Positions 35,884 to 45,203 are shown, numbered from the stretch's first letter. The stretch is 64,000 nt of DNA from an uncultured Sulfuricurvum sp. (GCA_903844635.1 CAIMUF010000081.1:62001-126000), one strand, 5' to 3'. The notes: generated from the letters alone by a model not told the origin. Program-made: numbers and translations.

Positions 35884-35912
35884 TTGACTTATAGTATCTC
35901 TTATGATATATT
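35884..35912 (+). promoter_or_regulatory. Promoter of the diheme peroxidase, TTGACT-N17-TATATT
   Basis: -35 TTGACT (35884-35889) and -10 TATATT (35907-35912) are 17 bp apart, near consensus. The two Fur boxes at 35866-35880 and 35915-35929 flank it on both sides, and the start codon is at 35944. Confidence 0.7.
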
Positions 35913-35914
35913 TC

Positions 35915-35929
35915 TGAAAATCATTATCA
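35915..35929. promoter_or_regulatory. Fur box 2 of the peroxidase promoter
   Basis: TGAAAAT-C-ATTATCA matches 13/14 arm positions of the Fur consensus. It lies directly after the -10 box and covers the expected transcription start. Confidence 0.75.
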
Positions 35930-35943
35930 TAAAGGATGTTCGA

Positions 35944-37059
35944 ATGAAAACATCAAGTTTCATAACCTTAGCACTCTCTACCACATTGGTTTTTCTCTTG
36001 AGTGGCTGCAATGAAGGTTCTACTTCCTCTGCACCCTCTTCTAGTGAAGTTGATTTAGCAACTCTAGGTGAGGCACTATTTTTTGATACAAATCTCTCCG
36101 AACCTTCAGGTCAATCGTGTGCATCGTGTCATACAGCGGCAAATGGATTCGCCGATCCTGATAGCAATTTGTCTACATCTGAAGGTGTTATTGCAGGACA
36201 ATTTGGAACACGAAACACTCCGACAGCTGCCTATGCAGCATTCGTTCCTGCTTTTATTTATGATGTTATAGAAGGACTCTATACGGGAGGACAATTCTTA
36301 GATGGTCGCGCTTCACTGCTTGAAGATCAAGCCAAAGGACCACCTCTAAATCCGGTAGAAATGCACAATCCCAATAAGGCATCGTATGTTTCCAAAGTAG
36401 CGGCAGCATCCTATGCTCCTTTAGCCAAAAAAATCTTCGGGCTAAATGTATTTGATGACCCAGAAACGGCATACGATAAAATTGCACGCGCTATTGCCGC
36501 GTATGAGCGGACGAAAGTATTTTCACCCTTTAGCTCAAAATTTGATGCATATATTAAAGGAACGGCAACGCTAAGTGCACAAGAGCTCGAAGGGTTATCT
36601 CTATTTGAAGGAAAAGCGCAGTGTGTCGCATGTCATCCGACCCGTCCTACCGCTGACGGTACACCGGGATTGTTCACTGATTTTACGTATGACAATCTAG
36701 GAGTTCCAAAAAATATGGCTATTCCTGCCTATGCCGCCGATGCCAACTTTACCGATATCGGTCTTGCTGGAAATATTAAAGTTATTGCCGATGGACGAGT
36801 GGCTGAAAATCGAGGAAAATTCAAAGTAGCAACATTACGTAACATCGCTATAACGGGACCGTATATGCACAATGGTGTATTTAAAACACTTAAAGAAGTA
36901 GTATCATTTTACAATACCCGGGATACAAACCAAAGCCGTTGGGGCGCTGCGGAAATTCCTGAAACAGTCAATCGCACCGAACTTGGGAATCTAGGACTCA
37001 GTGATGCTGAAGAAGATGCTATTGTTGTATTTTTACAAACACTTACGGATGGCTATTAA
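35944..37059 (+). CDS. Diheme cytochrome c peroxidase/MauG-family lipoprotein
   Basis: 371 residues. The signal peptide ends in a lipobox ('LVFLLSGC'), so the protein is a membrane-anchored periplasmic lipoprotein. Two heme sites CASCH (about residue 60) and CVACH (about 227) and the conserved 'LDGRASLLEDQAKGP', 'ATLRNIAITGPYMHNG' place it in the CcpA/MauG family. It reduces H2O2 with electrons from c-type cytochromes, or oxidises another substrate. AAAGGA before ATG 35944 decides the start. Fur boxes on both sides of its promoter suggest iron repression. Confidence 0.93.
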   Translation: MKTSSFITLALSTTLVFLLSGCNEGSTSSAPSSSEVDLATLGEALFFDTNLSEPSGQSCASCHTAANGFADPDSNLSTSEGVIAGQFGTRNTPTAAYAAFVPAFIYDVIEGLYTGGQFLDGRASLLEDQAKGPPLNPVEMHNPNKASYVSKVAAASYAPLAKKIFGLNVFDDPETAYDKIARAIAAYERTKVFSPFSSKFDAYIKGTATLSAQELEGLSLFEGKAQCVACHPTRPTADGTPGLFTDFTYDNLGVPKNMAIPAYAADANFTDIGLAGNIKVIADGRVAENRGKFKVATLRNIAITGPYMHNGVFKTLKEVVSFYNTRDTNQSRWGAAEIPETVNRTELGNLGLSDAEEDAIVVFLQTLTDGY

Positions 37060-37098
37060 GGGGAATACACTTCTCAAGATTTTCTCATCCAATATCCC

Positions 37099-37104
37099 TA
37101 TAAT
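37099..37104 (+). promoter_or_regulatory. -10 element before the metal efflux operon
   Basis: A TATAAT 30 bp upstream of the TolC-like gene start, with an AAAAGGA ribosome site between. No clear -35 or metal-responsive operator is seen. Confidence 0.4.
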
Positions 37105-37133
37105 TAGCCAATATATTATTAAAAAGGATTTGG

Positions 37134-38327
37134 ATGCGATTATTTTCCTTGTTTAGCGCTATTGTTCTCGTACCTGCATTCTCGTATGGGATGAGTTTTA
37201 ACACTCTATGCAATCATGCCTACAACGCCTCAAGTGACCTTATCCAAACAAATGGTCACCTATTGGCCAATACACACACTAAGGCTGCGGCTCTTGCGGG
37301 TGAGCCTTTATCGATTGAGGGAAGTGCAAGCAGTGTCACAGGAAAAGACCCTGTAGACAATGGGATGCGCTATGGTGCTATGCTCAATTACCAGCTCAAA
37401 CAATTCGGCGTCCAAGAAGCACAATCTAATTACTATGACCAAAATATGAAAAATCTTCAGCAAGAGATTCAACTTCAACAAAAAATTATCCAAGTCATTC
37501 TAAAACACGATTGGCTCATAGCCTTGATCGAACAAGAGAAAATTAAGATTTTAGGGGAGAAAGTCACTTTATCCAGGGATGCCGCCCTGATAGGTCAAAA
37601 AAAAGTCTCTGCCGGACGAATGTCACAAATGGAACTGTATCGATTGCAAAGCGATGAGCGTACGGCTGTTCAAGAGTTTGCTATGGGAGAAATGGAGCTT
37701 GAACATGCTCAGCACTCTCTTCAAGAAGCGGCAATGCTCCACGAAGAAATCGTTGTTGATGATTTACACTTCTCCTTCATTGCGGATGATAATGCTACGG
37801 AAGAGAGAATCAACAATGCCGCGATCCTGCAAACTCTCACCTCTCAAATCAACATTCTCGATACTCGCATTAAAAGTACCCATTACGAGGGGAAAGAATT
37901 CATATCACTGGGAGCCGGTGCGACGCATGAACCGGTACAAAACAGTATTGACTTTCGTGTTAACATACCCTTGAGTTTTAGTGAAAAAAATGATCAAAAA
38001 ATCGCTGCATTGATGGCAGAAAAAAGTGCACTTCTTCATCGACGAGACGTAACACACCAAAAATTGCAAATGAATATCCATACTCTTTTAGAGCATTTAC
38101 AAACGAGAGAAACGCGATATAAAGATTCCTTAACAGCGCAAAAGTACCAAAAAACGCTGATGGATATGGCTCAAAAAGGTTATGAGGCAGGAGTTGTCAG
38201 CCAATTTGAATATTTGTCAACGAAAAACAGTTTTTATGACATGCAATTGCGTGCGGTAGAACTTAAACGCGAATACATTCAAGAGATGAGTGCAATGGAA
38301 GAAAAATTAGGGAGAATTTGGTTATGA
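37134..38327 (+). CDS. TolC-family outer-membrane efflux protein
   Basis: 397 residues with a signal peptide (about 1-19) and long heptad-bearing helices, e.g. 'NLQQEIQLQQKIIQVIL' and 'YIQEMSAMEEKLGRIWL', typical of the outer-membrane channel of a tripartite RND pump. It is slightly shorter than average (usual 420-470). First gene of the efflux operon; its stop TGA overlaps the ATG of the adaptor gene. Confidence 0.87.
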   Translation: MRLFSLFSAIVLVPAFSYGMSFNTLCNHAYNASSDLIQTNGHLLANTHTKAAALAGEPLSIEGSASSVTGKDPVDNGMRYGAMLNYQLKQFGVQEAQSNYYDQNMKNLQQEIQLQQKIIQVILKHDWLIALIEQEKIKILGEKVTLSRDAALIGQKKVSAGRMSQMELYRLQSDERTAVQEFAMGEMELEHAQHSLQEAAMLHEEIVVDDLHFSFIADDNATEERINNAAILQTLTSQINILDTRIKSTHYEGKEFISLGAGATHEPVQNSIDFRVNIPLSFSEKNDQKIAALMAEKSALLHRRDVTHQKLQMNIHTLLEHLQTRETRYKDSLTAQKYQKTLMDMAQKGYEAGVVSQFEYLSTKNSFYDMQLRAVELKREYIQEMSAMEEKLGRIWL

Positions 38328-39364
38328 AATCACTATTACTATTACTGGCAATAACAACAGCTGCGATGGCGCAAATCACTATCAGTGATGCACAAATGAA
38401 AAAGCTTGGGATTACAACGAGTAATGTCAATATTAGCAACACTGCCCTTATTGGGCCACTAATCGCCAAAATCGATTATGACGAAGATAAATCCAAAAGC
38501 TACTTTTTAGATCAAGAGGCCTCTGTGATCTCGCTCAATGTCCGCCAAGGAGATCTTGTCCAAAAAGGCTCGACGTTATGTACGATTGCTTCACCTTCTC
38601 TTATGGCAAACAGTTTTGAGCTTAAAGAACTGCAGAATCGCTATAAAGCGATGCAAAACAACGCTAAAAAAGATGAAACACTCTACAAAGAGGGAATAAT
38701 TTCATATCGTGATTATCAGACCAGCGCACTCGAAGCATCAACACTTCGTTCTCGAATCTCTGTCCTGGAGAGTCAGTTCGCTATCGCAGGAGTTCGTGCT
38801 AACGCAAATGGTACTATGAATGTGATCGCTCAAAAAAGTGGTATTGTCACGAATGCCCCACTGGCTGTTGCCGAAAAAATCACCCCTTATCAGCCCTATT
38901 TTAGGATTTCAGACTCTAGCGCAATGATTGCCATGATTAATATCTCCCCAAGGCTTATCTCCTCTGTTTCCAAAGGCGACACTGTTTTGTCCAAAGACGC
39001 TCACCCTATTGGTACTGTTATTTCCGTCTCTCCTGCCATTAGCGGCTTGACAAACTCAGCCATCGCCATAGCAAAGATTCGTGGCTCACAGTTGCGCGCC
39101 GGAACGACCATCGGTGTATTAGTATCCGCACAAAAACCAACTGCCAGCATCCTAATCCCGTCGCATGCATTAGCACAGTTTGGTGGAAAAACCATCTGTT
39201 TCATTCGTAACACTACTGGATTTAGCGCTCAAGAACTCCTAATCGTGGCAACAAGCAAAGAGGGTGTTTTGGTACGACAAAAAGGGATTGATACAAATAC
39301 CAAAGTAGCCATCAGCGGTCTTATCATTCTAAAAGGCGCAATGAGCGGATTGGGGTTTGAATAA
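38324..39364 (+). CDS. Periplasmic adaptor (membrane fusion) subunit of RND pump
   Basis: 346 residues with a signal peptide ('MKSLLLLLAITTAAMA'). A barrel-sandwich hybrid domain ('EASVISLNVRQGDLVQKGST') is split by a helical hairpin (about 105-150), followed by a beta-barrel domain. It is shorter than CusB and lacks the N-terminal Met-rich metal-binding segment. It links the TolC-like channel and the CzcA/CusA-like pump. The ATG at 38324 overlaps the previous stop. Confidence 0.88.
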   Translation: MKSLLLLLAITTAAMAQITISDAQMKKLGITTSNVNISNTALIGPLIAKIDYDEDKSKSYFLDQEASVISLNVRQGDLVQKGSTLCTIASPSLMANSFELKELQNRYKAMQNNAKKDETLYKEGIISYRDYQTSALEASTLRSRISVLESQFAIAGVRANANGTMNVIAQKSGIVTNAPLAVAEKITPYQPYFRISDSSAMIAMINISPRLISSVSKGDTVLSKDAHPIGTVISVSPAISGLTNSAIAIAKIRGSQLRAGTTIGVLVSAQKPTASILIPSHALAQFGGKTICFIRNTTGFSAQELLIVATSKEGVLVRQKGIDTNTKVAISGLIILKGAMSGLGFE

Positions 39365-42300
39365 TGTTAAGCTCAATTATTGAGTTTTCACTCAAACAGC
39401 GGATTGTTATTTTACTCATGGCGGTGGGGATACTCATAGGAGGGGTCTATTCGTTTCTTAAAATTCCAATCGATGCATTCCCTGACATCTCATCTACGCA
39501 AGTAAAAATAATTCTAAAAGCTCCCGGGATGTCTCCTGAGGAGGTAGAATTACGAGTAGTACGACCACTGGAAGCTGAGCTCATGGGGTTGGAAAACCAA
39601 ACCATGCTTAAAAGTACCTCTAAATACGGTATCGCCGATATTACCATCGATTTCAAAGACGGTACAGATGTCTATCGTTCCCGCGCTCAAGTTTCTGAAA
39701 AACTTTCAGGAGCAATGAGTGCCCTTCCAAAAGGCGTTAACGGTGGTATGGCACCCATCACGACTCCATTGGGAGAAATTTTTATGTTCACCATCGAGGG
39801 AAATATCTCGCAGCAAGCCAAGCGCGAATTACTTGATTTTACTATCCGTCCTGCCCTGCGAGGTGCAAAAGGAGTTGCGGACATCAATGCTCTGGGCGGT
39901 GAAGCACGTACCATCACCATTGTTCCCGATGTTAGTGCCATGGGACGACTTGGAATTACCATCTCTACCCTTGAGCAGGCTTTAAGCGAAAACCTCAAAA
40001 ATGACGGTGCAGGAAGACTTGATAAAGGCGATGAAGGCTATTTGGTCAAAGTCCAAAGCGGTGTCAAGAACAAAGATGAAATCGGCAACATTACCATCCA
40101 TTCGCACAATGGACCGATACGTATCAGCGATTTTTGTGCCATTAACGAAGAATCTCGCACCCGCATGGGATTTGTAACCAAAGACGGACTCGGCGAAGCA
40201 ACCGAGGGTCTTGTTATGGCATTGCGAGGAGCAAATGCCAAAGAGAGCATTATTGAGATCAAAGAGCGTCTTGCCGTCCTTGCACCAACACTTCCGGAAG
40301 GAGTCACAATTGTCCCTTTTTATGATCGTAGTGAACTCACCCAAAAAGCGGTCGATACTGTCTCTAAAGCCCTCACGGAAGCAGTTGTACTGGTTATCAT
40401 ACTCTTGCTCCTCTTTTTAGGAGATGCTCGTGCGGCGATCAGTGTCGCTGTGATATTGCCATTGGCCATTTCAATAGCCTTTATCCTCATGCAAGCCACT
40501 GGAATTACTGCAAATCTCATGAGTTTGGGAGGATTAGCCATTGCCGTGGGAATTCTCGTCGATTCCGCTGTTGTTGTTGTGGAAAATACCTTTGCAGCAC
40601 TGGGTGAAAAAAATCAAAAACTTCCCAAACTCCATCTCGTTTATCGAGCTAGCAAAGAGGTGAGCCTCTCGGTATTCAGCGGTCTACTTATTATTTCTGT
40701 TGTCTTTTTACCTCTTCTGTCCCTTGAAGGTTTAGAAGGAAAGCTTTTTGCCCCTGTTGCCATGACGATTGTCTTTGCACTCTTAGGCTCTCTTGTCCTA
40801 TCTTTGACCGTCATTCCTGTTGTCGCATCGCTATTGCTAAAATCCACTCCTCATCATGAGACAAAATTGGATATGTTTTTTGCTCGTCTGTACAAACCAC
40901 TCCTTTCTTTTGCCCTCAACCGCACTAAAACACTTTTTACCGGAGCTATTATTTTCTTAATACTTAGTTTTTCACTCTACACACTCGTAGGTAAAACATT
41001 TATGCCCACACTCGATGAGGGTGATATTATTTTAGCCATTGAGCCCATACCTTCGATCTCTCTTGAAGCCTCTAAAGAGCTAAATCTCGCCATCCAAAAA
41101 GAGTTAATCAAAAATATTCCTGAAATTAAAACCATCGTTGCCCGTACAGGATCGGATGAAATGGGCTTGGATCCCATGATGCTCAACCAAACGGATACAT
41201 TTTTAGTTCTAAAACCAAAAAAAGAGTGGAAAGCCGCTTCTAAAGAAGAAATCCTCCAAAACATCACAACAGCCCTCAAACCTTTTGCAGGGGTTGGATT
41301 TAGTTTTACACAACCCATCGATATGCGTATCTCTGAAATGCTCACCGGTTCTCGCGGAGATTTGGCAATCAAAATTTTTGGTACTGACATCAACACGTTA
41401 AATGCGCTCAGTTCGCAGGTAGGGAAAATTTTAGAGGGAATTTCCGGCTCCAGTGAAGTTATCGTTACTCTCAATGCTGGAATCAACTATCTCACCGTAA
41501 CACCGGATCGTTTTGCAACCGCGAACACAGGGGTAAGCAGCGGTGAATTACAACAATTTTTAAAAGCCTCACTGGAGGGTATTATCGTCGATACTTTACC
41601 AGAGGGGAATATCCGAACCCCGGTTATGATCCGTTTGGACAGTGACATTGCAAAAGATTTTGATAAATTTAGCGCACTGGAGATCCCTCTTATGGAAGGG
41701 GGGAGTGTCCCTCTTGCAAGTATCGCAATGATTACCCAAAATGAAGGACCCGTACAAGTCATTCGTGAAAATAACGAACGACTCAGTGTTGTCCGATCAA
41801 ACGTTGAAAATCGAGATTTAGTGGGGTTTGTTGAGGAAGCAAAACAAAAAATAAACACTGATATTAAACTCCCAGATGGCTACCACATCACCTATGGAGG
41901 ACAGTTTGAAAATCAGCAGCGCTCTTCAGCACGTTTGATGGCGGTGGTTCCTGTCAGTATCGTGGTCATTTTCTTTATTCTCTTTTTCACGTTTCGCTCA
42001 GTGAGCAACACACTGCTTATTTTGCTCAATATCCCTTTTGCGATTACAGGGGGAATCATATCTTTGTTTATCAGCGGTGAATATCTCTCTGTACCTGCCT
42101 CGGTAGGCTTTATCGCCCTCTTTGGTATTGCAGTACTCAACGGTATTGTCATGGTGAGCTATTTCAACACCCTGCTGGCCAATGGCTATACCATCGATGA
42201 AGCAGTGGGTGAAGGAGCGCGCAGACGACTTCGTCCCGTACTGATGACGGCATTTATCGCGGCACTTGGATTGCTGCCATTACTATTTGCAACCGGGGTC

Positions 42301-42423
42301 GGAAGTGAGATTCAAAAACCGCTCGCAATCGTTGTACTGGGAGGATTGGTCACATCGACGATTCTTACTCTCCTGATTTTACCGCCTGCCTTTAAAATGA
42401 TCTACAATCGAGGTAAAAAATGA
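39364..42423 (+). CDS. Heavy-metal efflux RND transporter (CzcA/CusA family)
   Basis: 1019 residues, the inner-membrane proton-driven pump. Twelve hydrophobic helices with two large periplasmic loops are seen. Family marks: 'AFPDISSTQVKIILKAPGMS' near residue 37, 'GILVDSAVVVVENTFAAL' in helix 4 with the essential Asp and Glu, and 'GARRRLRPVLMTAFIAALGL'. The porter-domain 'QPIDMRISEMLTGSRGD' is nearer CzcA (divalent cations) than CusA (Cu+/Ag+), but the metal is not certain. It overlaps the DUF3240 gene by 4 bp. Confidence 0.93.
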   Translation: MLSSIIEFSLKQRIVILLMAVGILIGGVYSFLKIPIDAFPDISSTQVKIILKAPGMSPEEVELRVVRPLEAELMGLENQTMLKSTSKYGIADITIDFKDGTDVYRSRAQVSEKLSGAMSALPKGVNGGMAPITTPLGEIFMFTIEGNISQQAKRELLDFTIRPALRGAKGVADINALGGEARTITIVPDVSAMGRLGITISTLEQALSENLKNDGAGRLDKGDEGYLVKVQSGVKNKDEIGNITIHSHNGPIRISDFCAINEESRTRMGFVTKDGLGEATEGLVMALRGANAKESIIEIKERLAVLAPTLPEGVTIVPFYDRSELTQKAVDTVSKALTEAVVLVIILLLLFLGDARAAISVAVILPLAISIAFILMQATGITANLMSLGGLAIAVGILVDSAVVVVENTFAALGEKNQKLPKLHLVYRASKEVSLSVFSGLLIISVVFLPLLSLEGLEGKLFAPVAMTIVFALLGSLVLSLTVIPVVASLLLKSTPHHETKLDMFFARLYKPLLSFALNRTKTLFTGAIIFLILSFSLYTLVGKTFMPTLDEGDIILAIEPIPSISLEASKELNLAIQKELIKNIPEIKTIVARTGSDEMGLDPMMLNQTDTFLVLKPKKEWKAASKEEILQNITTALKPFAGVGFSFTQPIDMRISEMLTGSRGDLAIKIFGTDINTLNALSSQVGKILEGISGSSEVIVTLNAGINYLTVTPDRFATANTGVSSGELQQFLKASLEGIIVDTLPEGNIRTPVMIRLDSDIAKDFDKFSALEIPLMEGGSVPLASIAMITQNEGPVQVIRENNERLSVVRSNVENRDLVGFVEEAKQKINTDIKLPDGYHITYGGQFENQQRSSARLMAVVPVSIVVIFFILFFTFRSVSNTLLILLNIPFAITGGIISLFISGEYLSVPASVGFIALFGIAVLNGIVMVSYFNTLLANGYTIDEAVGEGARRRLRPVLMTAFIAALGLLPLLFATGVGSEIQKPLAIVVLGGLVTSTILTLLILPPAFKMIYNRGKK

Positions 42424-42707
42424 ACTTGAATAGAATGGATATATACTTTGATGTCGCGAATAAAGACACCTTAGTTGATTTATTATTGGAAGAAGGATAT
42501 GATGATTTTTATTTTTCTCCTTGTAAACGCTACGGGGCAGGAGCCTTTTTGGTAAGTTCTGAAGAACAAGTAAGTGCCAGACGGGATTTTGGGTTATTTA
42601 GCCTTTTTCTGCAAAAAGCAGAAGCTATCGTTCTGGCGGCAGCTATCAAAGAAGAACTAAAAGACAAAACGATTAAGATATTTATAAACGAGGTCAAAGA
42701 GCTTTAA
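42420..42707 (+). CDS. DUF3240 family protein of the efflux operon
   Basis: A 95-residue, ferredoxin-like (PII/CutA-size) soluble protein. 'DTLVDLLLEEGYDDFYFSP' and the C-terminal 'TIKIFINEV' fit DUF3240, a family known from metal RND operons. It may be a cytoplasmic metal or pump regulator; function unproven. Translationally coupled to the pump (ATGA overlap) and adjacent to the response regulator without a gap. Confidence 0.8.
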   Translation: MNLNRMDIYFDVANKDTLVDLLLEEGYDDFYFSPCKRYGAGAFLVSSEEQVSARRDFGLFSLFLQKAEAIVLAAAIKEELKDKTIKIFINEVKEL

Positions 42708-43355
42708 ATGCGATTACTAATTGCCGATGATGAAAAAGAGATGCTCGAACTGTTAAAGCTTTCACTCGAAAACAAAGAGTGGATTATAGATACAGCTTGC
42801 GATGTCGAAGAGGCAAAAAGCTACTTAGATGCGTACCATTATCAAGTTTTTTTGGTTGATCGAACGTTTCATGGAAAAGATCGTGTGCAAGAGCTGATTA
42901 TCTATGCAAAAACTAAAAACAATACGTTAGGCATTCTTGTACTGAGTGCACTTGGAAGCATCGATGAAAAAGTGCAAGGGCTAGAGTATGGCGCAGATGA
43001 CTATGTCGAAAAGCCGTTTGATATTAAAGAGCTCCGAGCCAGACTTGTCGCCCTTTCGCGCCGATTTTCACCAACGATCAAAATATTTCGAGGCATAGAA
43101 ATCGATCCTCACAATAAAACGATTCGAAAAGAAAAAAGCGAAATTCTCCTTAGTGCTAACGAGCATAAACTCTTTTTTTACCTTCTTGAACGCGCTAGTG
43201 TTGCTTCACGCGATGAAATCATGGATGCTCTTTACAATAATCCTCAAAACATTACCCCCAATGCTATTGATGAATTAGTGGGGCGCCTGCGTCGTAAACT
43301 TGACCCTGCTATTATAAAAACTGTCAAAACACGAGGATATGTCATTGAGCTTTAA
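42708..43355 (+). CDS. OmpR-family response regulator of the efflux operon
   Basis: Receiver (1-115) and winged helix (about 125-215). 'LLIADDEKEMLELLKLSLE' gives the acidic pocket; the phospho-acceptor is the Asp in 'FLVDRTFHGKD' and the Lys is in 'YVEKPFDIKEL'. The receiver's loop after the Asp (RTFHGKD) departs from the common LMLPxxDG. 215 residues. Probably controls the metal pump with the kinase that overlaps its end. Confidence 0.92.
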   Translation: MRLLIADDEKEMLELLKLSLENKEWIIDTACDVEEAKSYLDAYHYQVFLVDRTFHGKDRVQELIIYAKTKNNTLGILVLSALGSIDEKVQGLEYGADDYVEKPFDIKELRARLVALSRRFSPTIKIFRGIEIDPHNKTIRKEKSEILLSANEHKLFFYLLERASVASRDEIMDALYNNPQNITPNAIDELVGRLRRKLDPAIIKTVKTRGYVIEL

Positions 43356-44553
43356 TTGGAGCAAATCCCTTAAATTCAAGATTTCCTTTATCTTCGCCAT
43401 TCTCATGGCAATTGCCTTTAGCCTCAACTGGATGGTTGCTCTCCAGACGATGCGCAGTGAAAAAATAAGTGATATTCAAAAGGTTCTTAAACATTTATTG
43501 AACGAAAGTAACGATGAATACATTACGCAGCCGCTCACCCCAGATAGTTCCCTGACCTTTTTATACTCTATCCCTCACAATCAAATGATTCTTGATGACT
43601 CCGAAGTATCTGCTTTACGTTTTTTGGCCTCTAAGCATCCTTATATTCCGTACGATAATGAGATTGTCGCCTCCGTACAACAACCTAACAGTATCTATCT
43701 CAATGCCATTAGTAATTCACGAAAAATTGATACGGCACTCGATAAATACGGTGAAAAGCTCTTAGCGCGCTACCTCTTTTCATTGCTTGCTATTTTACTG
43801 ATCAGTATATTTTTACTCAACTACTACATGAAATCCTTAGCTGTATTAGCCAAAAAAACTCATGATTGGCAAATAGGTGATCCCTTTGATTTTTCACTGG
43901 ATAACGCAGGCAGCGAGATAAAAGAAGTATCGATCGCTTTTGAATCGCTTATTCGTAAAATAGAAGGATTTAGGAGAAAAGAAGGAGAACTGTTCAAAGA
44001 AGCAGCTCATGAGCTAAAAACACCTCTCGCACTTATGCGTTCACGCTTGGATGTGTACGAGTATACCCAAGGATATGATAAAAATAAATTTATCGTTGAT
44101 TTGGGACATGATATCGAGCGTTTAACAACGGAATTGAAAAATGTTCTTTTTTTAGAAAGTTCCGATTATGAAGACCCCATAGCCCTAGACATAACTACAG
44201 CACTACGAAATATCGTTCAGAAGGTAGACATTCTCGCAAAACGAAAACAACTCCTGCTTCAGCTTCCCTCTGAAAGTTTTATCGTTACAGCCCCTGAGCG
44301 ATTACTCAAAAAAGTTCTCTTAGCATTGATTGAAAATGCCATGACGTATGCTCCGGAAAATAGCCAAATTCATATAAAGATTGACCCTATCATACGAACT
44401 ATTACCATAACCAACGATTCCGGTCATGAAAAATACCTCTTCAGCTCCAAAATAGGACATAAAATGCTGCAAAGACTCAGCGAAGAGCTCAATTATACGT
44501 ATGAAATCACCCAACATGACTCTCAATACGCCATCACTCTTAAATTTTCGTAA
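43339..44553 (+). CDS. Sensor histidine kinase of the efflux operon
   Basis: 404 residues: helix 1 (about 12-34), periplasmic sensor (35-145), helix 2 (about 147-168), HAMP-like linker, dimerisation helix with phospho-His in 'EAAHELKTPLALMRSRLD', and an ATPase domain ('LLALIENAMTYAPENSQI') whose C-terminal half is short and lacks a clear GxGLGL box. It overlaps the regulator by 17 bp with an AGGAT site inside it. The metal-binding residues of the sensor cannot be named. Confidence 0.88.
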   Translation: MSLSFNWSKSLKFKISFIFAILMAIAFSLNWMVALQTMRSEKISDIQKVLKHLLNESNDEYITQPLTPDSSLTFLYSIPHNQMILDDSEVSALRFLASKHPYIPYDNEIVASVQQPNSIYLNAISNSRKIDTALDKYGEKLLARYLFSLLAILLISIFLLNYYMKSLAVLAKKTHDWQIGDPFDFSLDNAGSEIKEVSIAFESLIRKIEGFRRKEGELFKEAAHELKTPLALMRSRLDVYEYTQGYDKNKFIVDLGHDIERLTTELKNVLFLESSDYEDPIALDITTALRNIVQKVDILAKRKQLLLQLPSESFIVTAPERLLKKVLLALIENAMTYAPENSQIHIKIDPIIRTITITNDSGHEKYLFSSKIGHKMLQRLSEELNYTYEITQHDSQYAITLKFS

Positions 44554-44600
44554 GCACTTGTTATAATAACACTATTAATCTCTCACTAAATAGGAATTCA

Positions 44601-45149
44601 ATGAACTTTTTATGGCGCTCAACCAGTCACTTCAACCTTGCCAACTTGGTAACAATGGCAAACATCACCTGCGGTCTTCTTGCTACGTATTTTATTACTC
44701 AAAATCAGTTCATCGTAGCCGTAGTCCTTGCATGGATGGGGGGAGCGTTCGATATTATTGACGGTAAAATTGCCCGTAAATTCGGTCTCTCTAACGAATT
44801 TGGAATTCAGCTCGATTCATTTGCTGATTTTCTCAGCTTCGTTCTCGTCCCGACCTTCTTTATCTTCCAAGGAGTCTATACTCATCTTGAGGGGATTCCT
44901 CTTATCATTACGTCAATCGCTTCGATCTACTATGTCATCAGTGGTCTGCGCCGTCTGATTCAGTTTAACATTAATGCCGATGTCGGAGAAGTAGCTAAAC
45001 ATTTTACGGGAGTGCCTACACCACTTGGAGCAATTCTTTTATGGCTCGTATGGCTTGGATCAGGATTTATTGGATGGATGGGAGTACTTGCCCTGATGAT
45101 TATTATCGGAGCGCTGCTTAATTCTAAGGTGAAAATTCCACACCTTTAA
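44601..45149 (+). CDS. CDP-alcohol phosphatidyltransferase (PssA-like)
   Basis: 182 residues, membrane enzyme. The CDP-alcohol signature DG-xx-AR-x8-G-xxx-D-xxx-D is met by 'DGKIARKFGLSNEFGIQLD' followed by 'SFAD' (about residues 53-75). Sequence near it ('NLVTMANITCGLLATYFI') is most like CDP-diacylglycerol-serine O-phosphatidyltransferase, which makes phosphatidylserine. It is shorter than typical PssA of about 240 residues, lacking a C-terminal helical extension. AGGA precedes the ATG. Confidence 0.85.
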   Translation: MNFLWRSTSHFNLANLVTMANITCGLLATYFITQNQFIVAVVLAWMGGAFDIIDGKIARKFGLSNEFGIQLDSFADFLSFVLVPTFFIFQGVYTHLEGIPLIITSIASIYYVISGLRRLIQFNINADVGEVAKHFTGVPTPLGAILLWLVWLGSGFIGWMGVLALMIIIGALLNSKVKIPHL

Positions 45150-45170
45150 TATCTGGTTTCCAGCCGCGTA

Positions 45171-45192
45171 TTCCCACTTTCGCGATTGGGAA
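45171..45192. repeat. Intergenic hairpin TTCCCA..TGGGAA
   Basis: A 6-bp inverted repeat with a 10-nt loop in the 54-bp gap between convergent pssA-like and rmuC genes. It could terminate either, though T-runs are short. It is similar in kind to the hairpins at 1097 and 49579. Confidence 0.4.
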
Positions 45193-45203
45193 CGAGAGAA
45201 TAC

